Below are positions 36,376 through 49,185 of a stretch of 64,000 nucleotides of DNA, one piece after another. The stretch's first letter is position 1; the number at the start of each line of letters is the position of its first letter. The notes beneath the pieces were generated by a model. That model had not been told where the DNA came from, did no database searches, and was given only the letters and a program-made list of their open reading frames with translations. The translations under genes were made by a program, and so were the position numbers. The stretch is from Pterois miles. Lineage: Eukaryota; Chordata; Actinopteri; Perciformes; Scorpaenidae. The stretch is taken from contig CAMQGK010000008.1 in assembly GCA_947000775.1 (NCBI GenBank), positions 5,792,501-5,856,500 of the forward strand, given 5' to 3'.

Positions 36376-38180
36376 GTTTGATTTTTTTTTTTTTCTTGTC
36401 AAGTTCATCATGGTGGCATTTCTCGCACAACGTTGTTTAAACTATGCCCTTTCTGTTGCCATGGCTACGTGAATATTATCTGCATACAATAACCTCATGG
36501 TCCTCTGTGATACCACATACATTTATTCAACTACTGTACTTATCCAACTGTTTGCAGTATTTTAAATAGGTTATGCTAAGTTACATCATCGTTTTATTAA
36601 ATATACCCATTAGTATATAGAGGAGTTAAATTAGCACCACCTTGGCCGACTAAAAGAGTAAAATGGTGCACATGAATGCATCAGTAATAATAATCCTTTA
36701 TCATATATTGAATATTTCACTCACAGGGGCCAATTTTCTGTATCATGAGTACTTTTAATTTCGATAATATGAATACAATTTTGCTGATAACATACTTTTG
36801 AATGCAGGCCTTTTACTTGTAATGAAGTATTTTACATTGTTGAGCTGCTATTTTACTTTACTTCCACCACTGACAGTAATGTCAGTCTTAATTAATATTT
36901 TAAATATTCAATAGCTTTTAATCAGTTTTTAAAAATCTGCATTAATATTAAAATTACAATTAATGTTTTTTTGATTGCATGAACAAGAGATTTACTTGTA
37001 GTCAAGTCATCACTTCTGCAGAATTACAGTTTTATAGTATTTACTCTTTTTTAACTTGTCTGTTGTATTGCTTTGTGTCTCCTCAGTGCCTTTTTGACAC
37101 ATGGCACATACAGTATAAAGCATTTTGAATTGCCTTGTTGTGCAAAGTTGCTGTCCAAATAAATGTGCCTTGCCTCACGGCTGCATATGCATCCTTATAT
37201 ACTCCGCAGGCTTGAACACTCATGTTGCTGCTGCTTTAATGGCCACCGAAGGCAATAAATACTGTCTGGTTCAGCCTGATGTATTTATGGCTTATTAGCT
37301 GCAGGTCAAGAGGGCAGGGTGATGAGGAGGGGTAGGCCCATGATGTAATATGTTTTACTTTGACGTTTCTTCCAGTAGCTGACCAGGAAGTGAATGGGTG
37401 TCTGAAGGAAAAGAAGAAACATGAGGTCATTGTTTTTATGGTTTTCCTGTATTGCGAGCATGTTTGAAGCATATACTCAAGGCACTGCTCTGTGTGTGTC
37501 AGAGGGTTTGTATTTTTATTTTATTTTTTTTTTACGTTTTTATTGAGCGTCTTATTTTGGAATCTTTTGAAAAGAGGCAAACAAAATGGGAAAAAGCATA
37601 AAATGTATGACATTAAAACATAATTTCTTGCTTTAAAACTGCCTTAAAAATGACTTTTACATTCATTTACACAATATAAGATTATGATGAAACATTTATT
37701 GCGGTTTTGTCATTCCCTCTGATGATCAAAACGGACAAACTCCAGATCTATTTTTTATGGCAGTTTATGTTGGAGAGGAGATATGACTGATTATAATAAA
37801 TGCCATTAAACAATTGTCTCCACTTCTGACTATTATGTGTGTCAAGGTAACAATATACGGTTGTTACTGGCCTTAAATTTTACATTAATGCATTGTGTGG
37901 TACAATACAGTTTATAAATCATGTTTAGGCCAAAACTCCTCTTGCTTCTGATGTCAAATTTGTTTCTTTTAACACAATTCTAGGTGTATTAATTATTTTA
38001 CACAATACTTTATGTCTATTATAAGATCAACTTTTTTGCAAATTATATCTCAACTGCCATTATATAAAATATCTGAACTGTAACAGCTTTGTTAATAAAT
38101 GTACTAATAGTTACAGTAACGCCACTGCAAAATCAGAGCATGTGCGTCACTCTGGGTGATATCTGCAGAGTTATAACCGC
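36376..38180. other. Spacer between capg and the B30.2 gene
   Basis: At about 36650-36875 there is a minus-orientation remnant of the transposon family of 52003-52586 (gagtacttttaattt, gctgataacat, aggccttttacttgtaa, ending acttccaccactgac). At about 37115-37165 a retrotransposon-tail-like segment occurs. No exon is supported in the remainder. Confidence 0.5.
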
Positions 38181-38187
38181 TATAAAA
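38181..38187 (+). promoter_or_regulatory. TATAAAA overlapping the first ATG of the B30.2 gene
   Basis: TATAAAA is followed directly by TG, so the last A is also the A of the in-frame ATG. If the motif is a working TATA box, transcription would start near 38212, the ATG at 38187 would be lost, and translation would begin at the ATG at 39283 in exon 2. If it is not, the longer protein applies. Confidence 0.4.
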
Positions 38188-41100
38188 TGTCACACCATCT
38201 TGTCCTCATGGTGAATGTGCCAGCAGCTGCTGGGAAGCCGTTGGGATTTAATGTCAGTCAACTGTGCACAAAGTTTCCCTCAGAGGCCATAAAAAGTCCA
38301 AAGCTCAGTGAGCCACCGACAGGAACAAATACGTTGGTTAGAGAGCAGCGGCTGTCCAGTTTTCTCCACCAGGAGAGCCGCACCACCGCTCCCTCAGACA
38401 ACAGGTACCACATCATCAATACCAGCATACAGTAAGAAAATAGGTCTGTGTTCGATATGACTGAATATCACAACATAGTTTGACATTTTATTCTGAATTT
38501 AGGATCTTTTACACAACTTTAGACCACTTATTTTGCATTGTAAGTAAAAATGTATGAATGTGGGAAATATTCAGCAGTATGTACTTATGTTACTATATAA
38601 AATTATATTTTATTATGTTTTTTTATTATATTTTGGATGTGGTCACGAACCTGTAGAAAAGGCATTTCTTCTAAATTTTAGAAAACGTGTCTCATATTCT
38701 AAATTGATACTTAAATTAAATAAATTAATTTAATGCATTATTAAATTGTTTTAATTGTTGCAGATGTTTTGTATCGTTCACAATCAAATAAATTACAAAT
38801 AAATTAATTATAGAGCAAATATATAGCTTTCTGTACATCTGAATCACATCTGGATGATAAGCTACACTTAACAGCTATATTTTTACAGTTTCTCAGCATG
38901 CTGCAGCTGTTTCAAATTAACACTGAAATATTATTATTAATAATAATTATTCTGATTATATATTATAAAATATGCTATATTGCTTCAGGTTAAACCACTC
39001 AACAGTATATAAAATACTTAAAATGAGCTCCAACGACACATTAATAGTAATAAGTAAGAATAATCTAATAACATAAATTGTGTTAAACTTGCATGGGGTA
39101 TTATACTTTTGATATATAAGTACATTTCATTAATTTCACTTACAGTTTCAAAGCCAGACGTTTACTTGTATTATATATTTTTTACGATGGCTGTATTGCT
39201 GCGTTTAATTCTCCCATTACTGGTCACCAAACATTTAATTTTTTTCCTACTTTCTCTGCTCAACAGGAGTGAGGACGCCACCATGGAGATGAAGAGTATC
39301 CTGAAATCTGCTCGAAGTAGGTTCATTTTAAATATCTTTATTCAGTCACTATAACTTGATAACCTACAGTGGTCTGGGTAGATAATGTGGCGTCATGGAG
39401 CTTAATTTCAATCAGATAGATGCTCATAAATGTTTACAGTGTATAATTCATGACTGTGGCTATAAATGCTTGATGGTCGACACCCTTCAGGCCACTCTGG
39501 GAGGCTAATTCATAATCATGTTTTCACTATTGGCTGTATCAATACTCTGTTGATTTACTTCCTTTGTTGGAAAAGTAAAATGTCTTTTTTCCATAATTTT
39601 CAGCTGGATGTCGTGTGATCTAATATTTCTTTCTCCCGAATTCATCCCCCTACAGGAGTGAGCATCCTGAAGGTGGGTGATGAAAGCACCACCCAGAGCA
39701 GCTCCATCGGGGCCGTACGCTGGACCCTGCCCGAGGAGGACGTTCAGATTCACAGCTCAGCCCCCATCAGACCCACCACCACCACCAGCAACCTCACCAA
39801 ACACTCACAGGTGCATTTACACATCCTTGATTTTGTGCAAACTGATATTTCTCCATTTCTACTTTTTCACCGACTTCTGTTTTATTTTACTCCTTTAAAC
39901 CTGCATGGATTTCCCATCAGGTGTGTTTAGAAAACCCTAGTTAGAATAAACATTTAAATGTGACCTGTTGTGTTTCCTGCATCAGCATCCTCGTCAGAAC
40001 GGCCTGAAGGACCTACGTAGCTTGCAGGAGTGTGTTCAGTTCATCCATCACTGGAAGGAGCAAGTGGACCAAGTCTGCAGGGTAGGACACGAGAGAAGGA
40101 CGGAAAATATCACTCAATGTTATCAACTCAACATGCAGCCTAAAGTGCTTCACACAGCAAGACTAAAAATCACAACAATAAATGTCAAAAATCAATAAAT
40201 AAAATAAAATAAATACCAGGGATAAAAATATCTAAAAAATAATGTTTAAAGCTTAAAAACTGAGGCCATAATATTATTCCAAATTAAAAAGGTCTTTAAT
40301 TTCCATTGTTATTCGAACATACAGAGGCATAAAAACATTAATTATGTTTATTACGCATAAGGAACATTTAAAAGTAAAACAGTGGAGGATTTTTGTGATC
40401 TGACTGGAACATAAAATGAAAGAAAATCTCTGATGTAGGGAGGAGCAAGGTCATTTAAACCTTTTTAAACAAGTAAAATACCTTTAAAATCAATTTTAAT
40501 GTAGAGATACAGGTAGTGCAGTGTTTTAAGCAGCAGGGTAATGTGATCTATTTTCCTTATTTTAGTTAAGACTAGCTATAGTTTTCTAAACGTTTAAGGT
40601 AATCCGGTGAAAAAGACGCATTACTCATTAACAGTAGTCTTATAGGGAAATTGACAAGGCAAATAACAGACAATACAGAATAGTGTATGTTGCTCAGTGT
40701 CTTTCACGTCATTTATCAACTTAAGGAACAATTTGAGGAAGAACTCACAGTTTGTTTGCCCAATTTTTAACCCTTGACTCCCTTTTTAATAATACAGAGA
40801 CTTGTTTGCCAGCTAAGGTGTCAAACTTTATATGGTTGATCACTTCAGTGTGTTACAAGTCCACAGCCGGAGACAACAAAATGTTCAAACTTTCTATTTA
40901 ATACCCAAGGTTACGGCTACGATGCCTTGTTTTGTGCGTAATGAGTTCAGGTGAACCCTGCATTTATCACCGTACAGATTGGATAAACGTTGCCATGGGA
41001 AACCTTTACTTTGCTTGGTCATGGAGAGTAATAACTAGATTAATTGGGTGGATTGACGCTGATAGGATACAAGTTTATTGACTCTTTTACAGCCTGGTTA

Positions 41101-44100
41101 CATGACCCTGCAGTGCTGACACATGTAGGGTGAGCATCTACACGTAAGAAGTTATGTGGCCTGCTGTATCTTTACAAGTGACTCATATGACCTTAACCTG
41201 ACTCTTGACATCTGTAAATGTAAAACATTTCCCATGTGGCACATTTAACACTGATATACCTGTAAATGAATGTATGTCTAGTTCTCCTGACCTTTGACCT
41301 TGAAACTCACATTGCTGTGGACATGAGCTGGCTGTCATTTGTCTTTATGTTATCTAATTGTAACGGTGACACGCTATTATGTTTTAAAGACATTGTCTGA
41401 CGTTGTGCTCTAGCAGGGCAGTGGAGATCCAGATGAGGGCACCAGCATGACACAAGCCCTGAGTTCAGACCGGCGCGCTGAGCGCAGTCTTGAGGAGAGC
41501 CGGAAACTGATCCTGGAGTGGGCTGACGAGCTCCACCACGTCGACAAGGTCAGTGCACACATGAGTCAATGTGTGATAGAGTGTCATCAAGACTATACTG
41601 TGACTATCACTTACAGACTGAAGGTACAATCTGAGTCACAGATTTGGCTGTGAAAGAAAACACACTCATACAACTAATAGCAAAAATATTAATCTTAACT
41701 CTGATTTTGTGTCCTTAGCACCTGAAGGAGACGCCCCCGGCATCTGAGAGTGAAGATAAAGAAAATAAAGAAGAGGATGCCAATGAGAAGGCCCAACTGA
41801 GGATTATGGACTGGGCAAAGGAGCTGCAGATGGCAACTGAGGTGAGGAGACCTAAACTTACAACAGAATTTGTTACTGTCAGTAGAGATGAACACCTACC
41901 AGGTGAAGCTCAGTTAAGAAGTGTGAGCCTTTTGTCTGTTTGGCTTAAAACTCCAGGAGGGCTGAATTTCACTGCACACGAATGAAAATTATGTAATTTT
42001 ATTTTCAAGCCACCAATTACTTTGTCAGAGTTGGTTGTTTTTTTTAAAGTTAAAATTATGCCAAATGTTGCAGCTGAAATGGGTGTTTGTGTTTGCAGAA
42101 TTGTGGCGTGCAGAGCGATGAGCTGGGTAAAGTGTTGCGCCTGCTGGGTCTGAAGAAGAAACGACTGGTCAAACTGCTGCCTCTGCTGGAGTTTATCACC
42201 TGGTCTCTGCTCAAAGGAGACAGCACGGTGAGAAAACAGTCACGCAAATCAGCACTGGCAGTTCGTATCTAAAAAAAGAAAGTGGGTTAAAAATGTGGGG
42301 TTACTCAGAATGTTAAAATGAAATAGAAACGACCAAGATAAGGATGTTAATCGGCCATTGTTAAAGCTGTAAAACAGAACTGGCTCAAAACCAAGCAGTT
42401 AACATTCGACGTGACCAGGTTATGAAATGGCTTTACATAACGTGTGATTCAAGTGAACCCTGCTCTTTGAATGCATGCAGAGCATCAATACATGAACACA
42501 ATGATCCTGACCTGCCACAGCCCTAATAAACTGCAGTAAAAAAATGTCCTTGATAACTGATAGCGACGGCTCTGCAGATAAACCATCATCATTCGCAGAT
42601 GACGGTGAGGTGTAAAAGAAAGGTTCGTGATTGAAGTTTGAAGGAATATTTTGCTAGTTGGCAGCAGTAACAATAAACTGCCCTTTGCTCTATTTGTGCA
42701 TAGGCGTTTTAGGGCTTTCATTTTGTGTCAACAAGCTTCCAGAAACGGTGCAATAGTCTTTCAATGACTGCTCTCATAAAGCCAGTGCTATCACACAGAC
42801 AGCCAAACGTAGCTAAGCGCTAACAGTGAGGAAAAGCATGCGTCCTGGAAGGCTCACACATCATTTACAGGATTTACTGCTTATGATTATGTTTGCAAAC
42901 TGCATGGTCATAATGAAAGGTAGAATTAGCTACATAAAAATGCTGTTCCTATGAAACTTTTTTACATTTTATCTATTTGTTTTTCCTTTCCAGAGGAAGA
43001 TTTCACAGTTGTGGTTACGGGCAAAGCAGAGGACCTGGGAATCAGGAATTCCAAGATACATCCCCAACTCAGGTGTGCATTTGTGAAATAGCTTTAAAAT
43101 CATCGAAATCTTAACTTTCAAAATCAAACCAAATTGCCCAAAATAAAAGTACAACTGATTGTGATTTAGACTAGTGCTTCTCAATCATTGTTGCTTGTGA
43201 TCCCTTAAAAGGACCAGTGTGTAGGATTTAGTGGCATCAAGTTGTGTAGTAGTTTCAGGTGATCATACACTAATGAAAACGCAGTTAAGAATATTAAATT
43301 TCATTTCTGCTAATAGATCCTCCAACATCCTACACACTGGTCCATTAAAACAAAGCAGTCTCTCCTGTCAGCCACCGCAGACTGTGTCTATGATTTGTGA
43401 GCAGTTCAGTCAAAGAGGGATTGTTCCTTCTCAGAGTAATTTGATAAATAATAAATAAATTAACAGAAAGGAAAAATTCCCAAAAATAAAACAGTGTGAG
43501 AAGTAAAATTTAGTTTTTTTCTATCCTGGTAATAAAGTCACACTTCAGATTCATCTTGTGACCGCTTGTCCTAACTCCTGGTTTAGAGCATGTACAATTT
43601 TCATTTCCCTTGTTCATCCACTATGACTTTAATATAATGTTTGTGTCTCTATTTTCAGTTTGGAGTTGGATTTGCAGCGCAGCAGGTAAGCTCAGCCAAA
43701 ACTTTATCTTCATCTTATCTCACATAAACCGGAGAAAAAGCAAACATCGCTCATTTGTGCCTCTTTCTCTGTTTCCTACCAGCTGATGTGATTCTGGACC
43801 CCATGACCAACCACCCCTGGCTGCAGCTGTCAGAGGACCAGCGTCAGGTCCAGGAGGGCCTCTCAGAGGCCGACCTGCCTTACAGCTCCCAGCGCTTTGA
43901 CAGCTGGCCCTGCGTGCTGGGCTGGGAAGGCTACAGCTGCGGCCGCCACTACTGGGAGGTGGACATCGCCAACAACGGATACTGGCGCGTGGGACTGACC
44001 ACCGCCGGCTCCAAGCGTCAAGGCCGGTTCCCCATGACCCCAAAGCATGGCTACTGGGCTCTGTGGCGCAGCACAAATCATTTCTACACCTGCACCAAGC

Positions 44101-44318
44101 CGGAGACTCCACTGCCCGTCGGCCTCGTGCCTCGACGTATGGGGATCTACTTAGACTACGAAGAGGGTCAGATCTCCTTCTACAATGCAGAAACAAAGTC
44201 CCACATCTACACCTTCACTGGAAACTTCAGAGGGAAGCTGTACCCGCTGTTCGCCCCGCTGGATGGTCGCACATGCATGACAATCCAGCATCCAAATACA
44301 GAGGGAGTGGAGCTTTAA
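38187..44318 (+). CDS. B30.2/SPRY-domain protein with N-terminal helical repeats, no RING (10 exons)
   Basis: Exons are 38187-38404, 39267-39316, 39656-39810, 39986-40081, 41417-41548, 41719-41841, 42099-42227, 42994-43072, 43659-43685 and 43783-44318, in phase throughout, giving about 514 residues. The last ~175 residues are a B30.2 (PRY-SPRY) domain with its hallmark LDP, WEVD and LDYEEGQISFY motifs. Such domains bind protein partners in TRIM, butyrophilin and NLR-related proteins. The preceding part has no RING, B-box or classic long coiled coil. It has three short helical segments with a central Trp (IHHWKEQV, ILEWADEL, IMDWAKEL; about residues 160, 206 and 248), an acidic linker, then a basic helix (LRLLGLKKKRLVKLLPLLEF). 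The start is uncertain: the ATG at 38187 overlaps a TATAAAA, while the ATG at 39283 sits in a strong GCCACCATGG context in the same frame (436 residues). I do not recognise the specific gene. Confidence 0.82.
43205..43349. mobile_element. Short MITE with complete inverted ends
   Basis: The left end AAAAGGACCAGTGTGTAGGA and the right end CCTACACACTGGTCCATTA are inverted repeats around a ~105-base interior (ttagtggcatcaag, tcaggtgatcatacac). It is the shortest of three related copies in the window (others at 26169 and 62405), and lies in intron 8 of the B30.2 gene. Confidence 0.75.
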
Positions 44319-45545
44319 CAGCTCTTACTGGATGAATTCACTCTGACTTGAACAAAAATTGCATTGACCAAAAAAAAATCCAGGATGGAGGATGAAGATT
44401 TTTGTGGTGTCATCAGTTAGATTTAAAAGTCATTGAAAAGCACAAGCTCTGACTTTCAAAACCACAAAAATATTTCAGATTTCACATGAATGTTCCTTCC
44501 CAAAATGTTACTTCAATCATATACATTTTCCCCTTTAATCTGAATTTAAAATCTCTTAATCGTCAACTAAAAACTGACTTTGAACAGTGATACACATGAA
44601 CACATATTGTATATTGTATCTACTCATAAAAAAAAATCTCAAAATCTACAACAATGTAAGTGGAGATTTTTATCATACCGTGAGGAACAAAAATGTTGAA
44701 AACTTTATAAAAGTATTTATTAAAAAGAAAATAATTTTAAAAATGGCACTTAAAAATTCATATTTATTTGTGGACATGAAAGTGTGAACATGTTCTGCAT
44801 CTACCTACTGTACATACATGCACTTTATAATGCACTTTCAGATAAATCTGTTATATGCATATTATATTGTCTTTCTTATCTCTTTATTTCTGTCACATTA
44901 CTCTTTTTTCCACCAACATGTCTGAGAGTTTGAGAGAAACCGTCATGATTCCACCTTCATTTTAATGTATGTTTACAAATGTAGATCTCTTAAATTAAAG
45001 GACTTACATTTCCTTCACTTTTGCCTCCTTTAAAGCTTTAACCTTCAAGTAAACTTGGATAACTTTGTGTTATCCAAGCTGAAGTAGCTGAAGTACCAAA
45101 TTAAGAAATGTAAATGTGTGCAGATGTGTGTGAGGAGTCTCTTACAAGCCCAGGGTCCATAATCCTCACAGTTGGCGGCGAAGAGACTCCCACCTCCCCT
45201 CAGGTCTGCTCAGTCCCTGTGATCAGCATCCCGCTCCACCGTCACCCTTTAAAGCGCGCACAGTACAACTAACATTGATCTGTATTAACATATTTACATT
45301 ATGTGGTGATTGATGTATGAAATACTTACATGCAGAGAGATAAAATCAGTTGTGTGCATGTCAACGTGTATATGTTTGTGTATATTACTATATTGCTGTA
45401 TGTAGCAAAATAATAATTATATAATGTATTATGTGTATAAAATTGATAATAAAAGCAAATTAAAATGAATGAAGTTTGTGTGTTCATACACAAATATATG
45501 GCACTGTCAGTGTACAGTATATATTCAATAAAGAATATGGTTTTA
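44319..45545 (+). other. 3' untranslated region of the B30.2 gene
   Basis: Candidate poly(A) signals are ATTAAA at about 44994 and AATAAA at about 45448 and 45537. If the distal signals are used, the transcript overlaps on the opposite strand the last lectin-like exon at 45130-45240. Confidence 0.45.
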
Positions 45546-45862
45546 TTTTAGTTTTTATCCTCAGCTTTTATTCAGTTACTCTCAGTTATTTTACATGTCT
45601 TAAGAATTGCTGAGGAAGCTTTCTGGTAAATATTATGTGTTCAATAAGGGCACAGCAGTTCAGCTGAACATGCAAAAACGTCAAGTTTGTCTACAGACAA
45701 AAATAAAATTCAACACATCCAGTATTAAGGACAAATCTTCCAATAATGTAGGAAAAAATATGCATTTCTTCATGCACTTATGAAATTATATGGTTCTATG
45801 CAGGAGGAAATATCAATTACAAACCCATAAAATAAATCATTGACTTACTGTATTAGCACTAT

Positions 45863-45893
<31 letters not shown>

Positions 45894-46377
45894 TAATGTT
45901 AATGTATTATTTGGCTCATTTGTTGTATTTTGTTTCTTTCATATATTATTTGGTGTTTTAACCTGACTTGGATGCTGCTGTAATGCTGAATTTTCCCCTT
46001 GAGATAAATAAAATGATTTCTTTCTACTGTGTCTTCACAAACATTTTTACATTCACAAACAAATCTAAATTGGGATACCTAAATATGTTACTATCCTGTA
46101 GATAACAGAACCACAAACATGTTATTAAATAAGTACATTTTGCTTCTTCACAGTCTGAGCTGTGACTGTGCATGTTACCAAAATGATGCCTTTAAAGCTG
46201 ATTTAAATGATTCAGAAGAAAATAGTACAATAGTTCACCTGTCTTGCTGTGAGTTATGTCTTAAAGCTCCACTAATAAATCAGGAGTATCTCTGTTTTGT
46301 TTTTTGTTTGTTTCATTCAATCCTGCATTTGAAGGACGTTTGTCCTGTTAACTGTTCGGCGGTCGATTTGGACTTAC
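45546..46377. other. Spacer or intron of the lectin-like receptor, no exon seen
   Basis: AT-rich sequence with a TTTA microsatellite at about 45860-45895. I searched the minus strand for an alternative last lectin exon (W-N-D, ICE-type end) and did not find one. Confidence 0.5.
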
Positions 46378-47339
46378 GGTATGTGGTGCTGGACGTCCGT
46401 CCCGTCCCCCCACAGCCACTGACCCTTCTGCTTAGTGTCCGTCAGCCCCTCCCACAGGAAGGGGAAACGAGGGAACTTCCTCATCACACCTTGGATAAAT
46501 GCCTGAGGAGGAAGTGACATTTAAGAGGACTTTAAATCCATTTTAGGAAACGTTACCTGGTGTTTTCTGCGTGGTTACATCCTCTTCTACCTCTGCAGAG
46601 TCTTTGATTACAGCCAGGCTGCTGTTGTGGAAGGTAGGAGGAAGGTAAAAATCCTTAACACACTGGAACAGGTCTTTTACACAGCAGACATTTTGACTTG
46701 TCATAGTAGTAAAAGTACAGGTGGAACTAATCACTTCAACTAACGATGGCGCTCTTCTATTCAAGGGTCCCAGTGAGAGTGACAAAAACTCAGCATGCAC
46801 AAGACCTGTATCCTGAAATCAAATCACTAATCAGTCATTAACTTCATTATTTACAGCTGTGGCATGCCAAATGTCCTCAGAGCCTAAAGAGTTTGAGGTG
46901 CCATGTGTGCAGGATGTCAGATGTTTGTGTCAATCAATGTAAATCACCTTGAGCGACAGCGTGGAGCATCAGGTTCACATCACGCTGCTCTTTTTGGCAC
47001 TGCTGCAGTCGCTCCATCATCATCAGCTCCTCTCCTGAAGGTTTGAAGGTTTGATCTCTTCACTGGTCACAGTAGGTGAAGCACAGGTGTCAGTAATAAC
47101 ACTGACGACGGCTGTGTTCCCTTTAAGTGTCCCAGTAACACCTGGCAGTGTGCCAGTCAGCCTGCACCATGCCACCACTCTGAAACGTAAAGGCACAATG
47201 ACTAGGATTTCCCTAAAAAACAATATACAGACTGGTGGTGTCTGTATCTGCATCTGCACAAACAGCAACTGACAAATACTACGTATTGTGCCTTTAAGCA
47301 GCTAAATGGAATTCAGCCATTTTATCATATACACCTGTT

Positions 47340-47588
47340 TTTTTTTACAGTTTTATATGTCAAAATGTATTACATATATATGTATACATGCAATATAAAA
47401 AATACATATATGTACATAAATACATATACAGTACAGTATACAGTATATACAGTATCACATACATACTGTATACGTACTATATACAGTATATTACATGCAT
47501 ATATATACTATATATTACATGCATACTATATACACAGTGATATACTATATATATATATATATATATATGTTCTATTTATATTAGATGA

Positions 47589-47672
<84 letters not shown>

Positions 47673-47760
47673 CATTACATACAGTATATACTACATATAC
47701 AGTATATACACAGTATTACATTATCATACATACTGCATACTTTATAGATTACATACATAT
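47340..47760. repeat. TA-rich and ACAGTATA tandem repeat cluster
   Basis: Repeats of the form ACAGTATATAC/ACATACAT surround two pure (TA)n runs (about 47549-47568 and 47590-47672, separated by short interruptions). The low-complexity Tyr/Ile open frames here are artefacts. It lies in an intron of the lectin-like receptor model. Confidence 0.9.
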
Positions 47761-48537
47761 GCATGTTTATACTCACCAAATAATACCAAACACAAAAGAA
47801 GTCCCATGATGAGAACAGTTGCCATAGCAACAGGAGTTGTCCACTGACATCTTTGGCATCTTCCTGCCTCTGTGGTGGTAAAATGATCATGAAACAAATA
47901 AAGTTGTTGCATCGAGGTATTTTCAGCTTAATCATGACCTTTTAGCAAAGATTATTATACAGTGATATTCTAAAACCTCGAAATGTAGAGGATATAATTT
48001 GTGAAAATGTAAATGAATGACTTAATGTAAATGTAAATTAATGACTTGCTTATAAACAGTTCATGCATGCACAATCACGACTTTTGACCTCTGACACCCA
48101 TTAAGATAAGTATGTGACACTTTGCTAGAAAAGTAAAAGTAAACTTGGACTTTGAAACCAGAAAAACACAGCAGCTTTGCCTGTTAACGTTAACTGTAAT
48201 ATCAGGTGAAGTATTTAAGGTGGTACGCAAAGTACTGACATGTTGAACAGTATAAAAATGTCATACACATACACAGATAAGACTGAATATGAACAAGGCT
48301 GTTGTTTTAACCCTTGCTTATCAAGAAAGTGACGTTTTTAAAGCTCTGCCTTTGAATTTTAGTCAAACTCTTTGTATAAATTTGCAGTTTATTTACACTA
48401 GTTGTAGTAGGAGATGCTCTTTATAACCAACCTGCAGGTGTTTTCCTATTATCATCATCATCCTCCTGGCTGATGCTCTTCACTTCAACTGATTCACATG
48501 CTTGTTGCCTCATATTTGCAGTCTCACTTTCACACAT

Positions 48538-48996
48538 TTAGCTCAACAAAATGTGACCACTATGCCTCTTCCTCAGCCGTTCTCGCCATCGTTGGAGCTC
48601 AAAAACAAAGTTCTGAGCCCTAAAAATGATGTGTTGGGAGTTTAACAGGACGTTGGCAGTACCGACAGCTAATGTGTGTGGTAGTAACTATTTCTAACAG
48701 CACCTCTCAGACCCAGATACACAGACCAAACCTGGACCGGATGTAACAGCGTTGTGGCTGTCATTTCAGACACATCTCAACGTGTTTATCTGCTGACCTG
48801 ACCTAATCTATCCGCTGCTTATCTATTGATTATCTTCTCATTATCAAACAAAACCATCAGGTCAAGGTGATTCTCACGTTGGTCTGTAATCAAGATTGGA
48901 ACTTGGAAAAGTGAAGTGTGTCACTTTTTAATTTGGTTGCTTAGTTTGTTTCTTTCTGCTTGTGTTTTTCTGTAATCGGTTCTGTTTTTTAAGGTT

Positions 48997-49094
<98 letters not shown>

Positions 49095-49185
49095 GGGAGG
49101 AGATGGTACTACTAGGTACTTAACCATAGTTATAATTATGGTCTTTTAAAGTAAATCTTAAATAAAAAGGTTGTTGTGTTGCTGG
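48538..49185. other. Spacer between the two lectin-type genes
   Basis: No exon seen. It contains a perfect (CA)n microsatellite of about 44 units at 48998-49087. A TATA box or clear promoter for the receptor at 48537 was not recognised. Confidence 0.5.
48998..49087 (+). repeat. (CA)n microsatellite
   Basis: About 44 uninterrupted CA units followed by TATATAT. Confidence 0.98.

Larger units (their letters stand above)
45130..48537 (-). pseudogene. Type II C-type-lectin-like receptor, decayed or incompletely resolved
   Basis: Phase-consistent minus-strand exons are 48432-48537 (ATG; acidic cytoplasmic tail ending EDDDDNRKTPA), 47777-47869 (basic segment, then membrane span MATVLIMGLLLCLVLF), 46948-47034 (helical stalk ELMMMERLQQCQKEQRD), 46591-46805 (ends NSSLAVIKDSAE, a lectin-domain motif) and 46378-46502 (FIQGVMRKF then LTDTKQKGQWLWGDGT, the lectin-domain core). 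A last lectin exon is recognisable near 45130-45240 (FAANCEDYGPWACKRLLTHIC), but the obvious upstream frame contains a TGA (…HRD stop ADL…) and no good acceptor joins in phase. The only in-phase acceptor (CCTGAG near 45201) lacks a pyrimidine tract. The first lectin exon also lacks the usual WxxF-SCYYF start. The layout is that of NK- or CD209-like type II receptors. I cannot decide between a pseudogene and a real gene with an exon I misplaced. Confidence 0.5.

Noticed and set aside
43720..44196. 158-codon minus-strand frame
   Set aside because: Antisense shadow of the B30.2 exon.
46119..46517. 132-codon plus-strand open frame
   Set aside because: It overlaps the lectin-core exon on the minus strand, and no family features were seen.
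47365..47847. 160-codon Tyr/Ile-rich open frame
   Set aside because: Low-complexity product of TA and ACAGTATA repeats.
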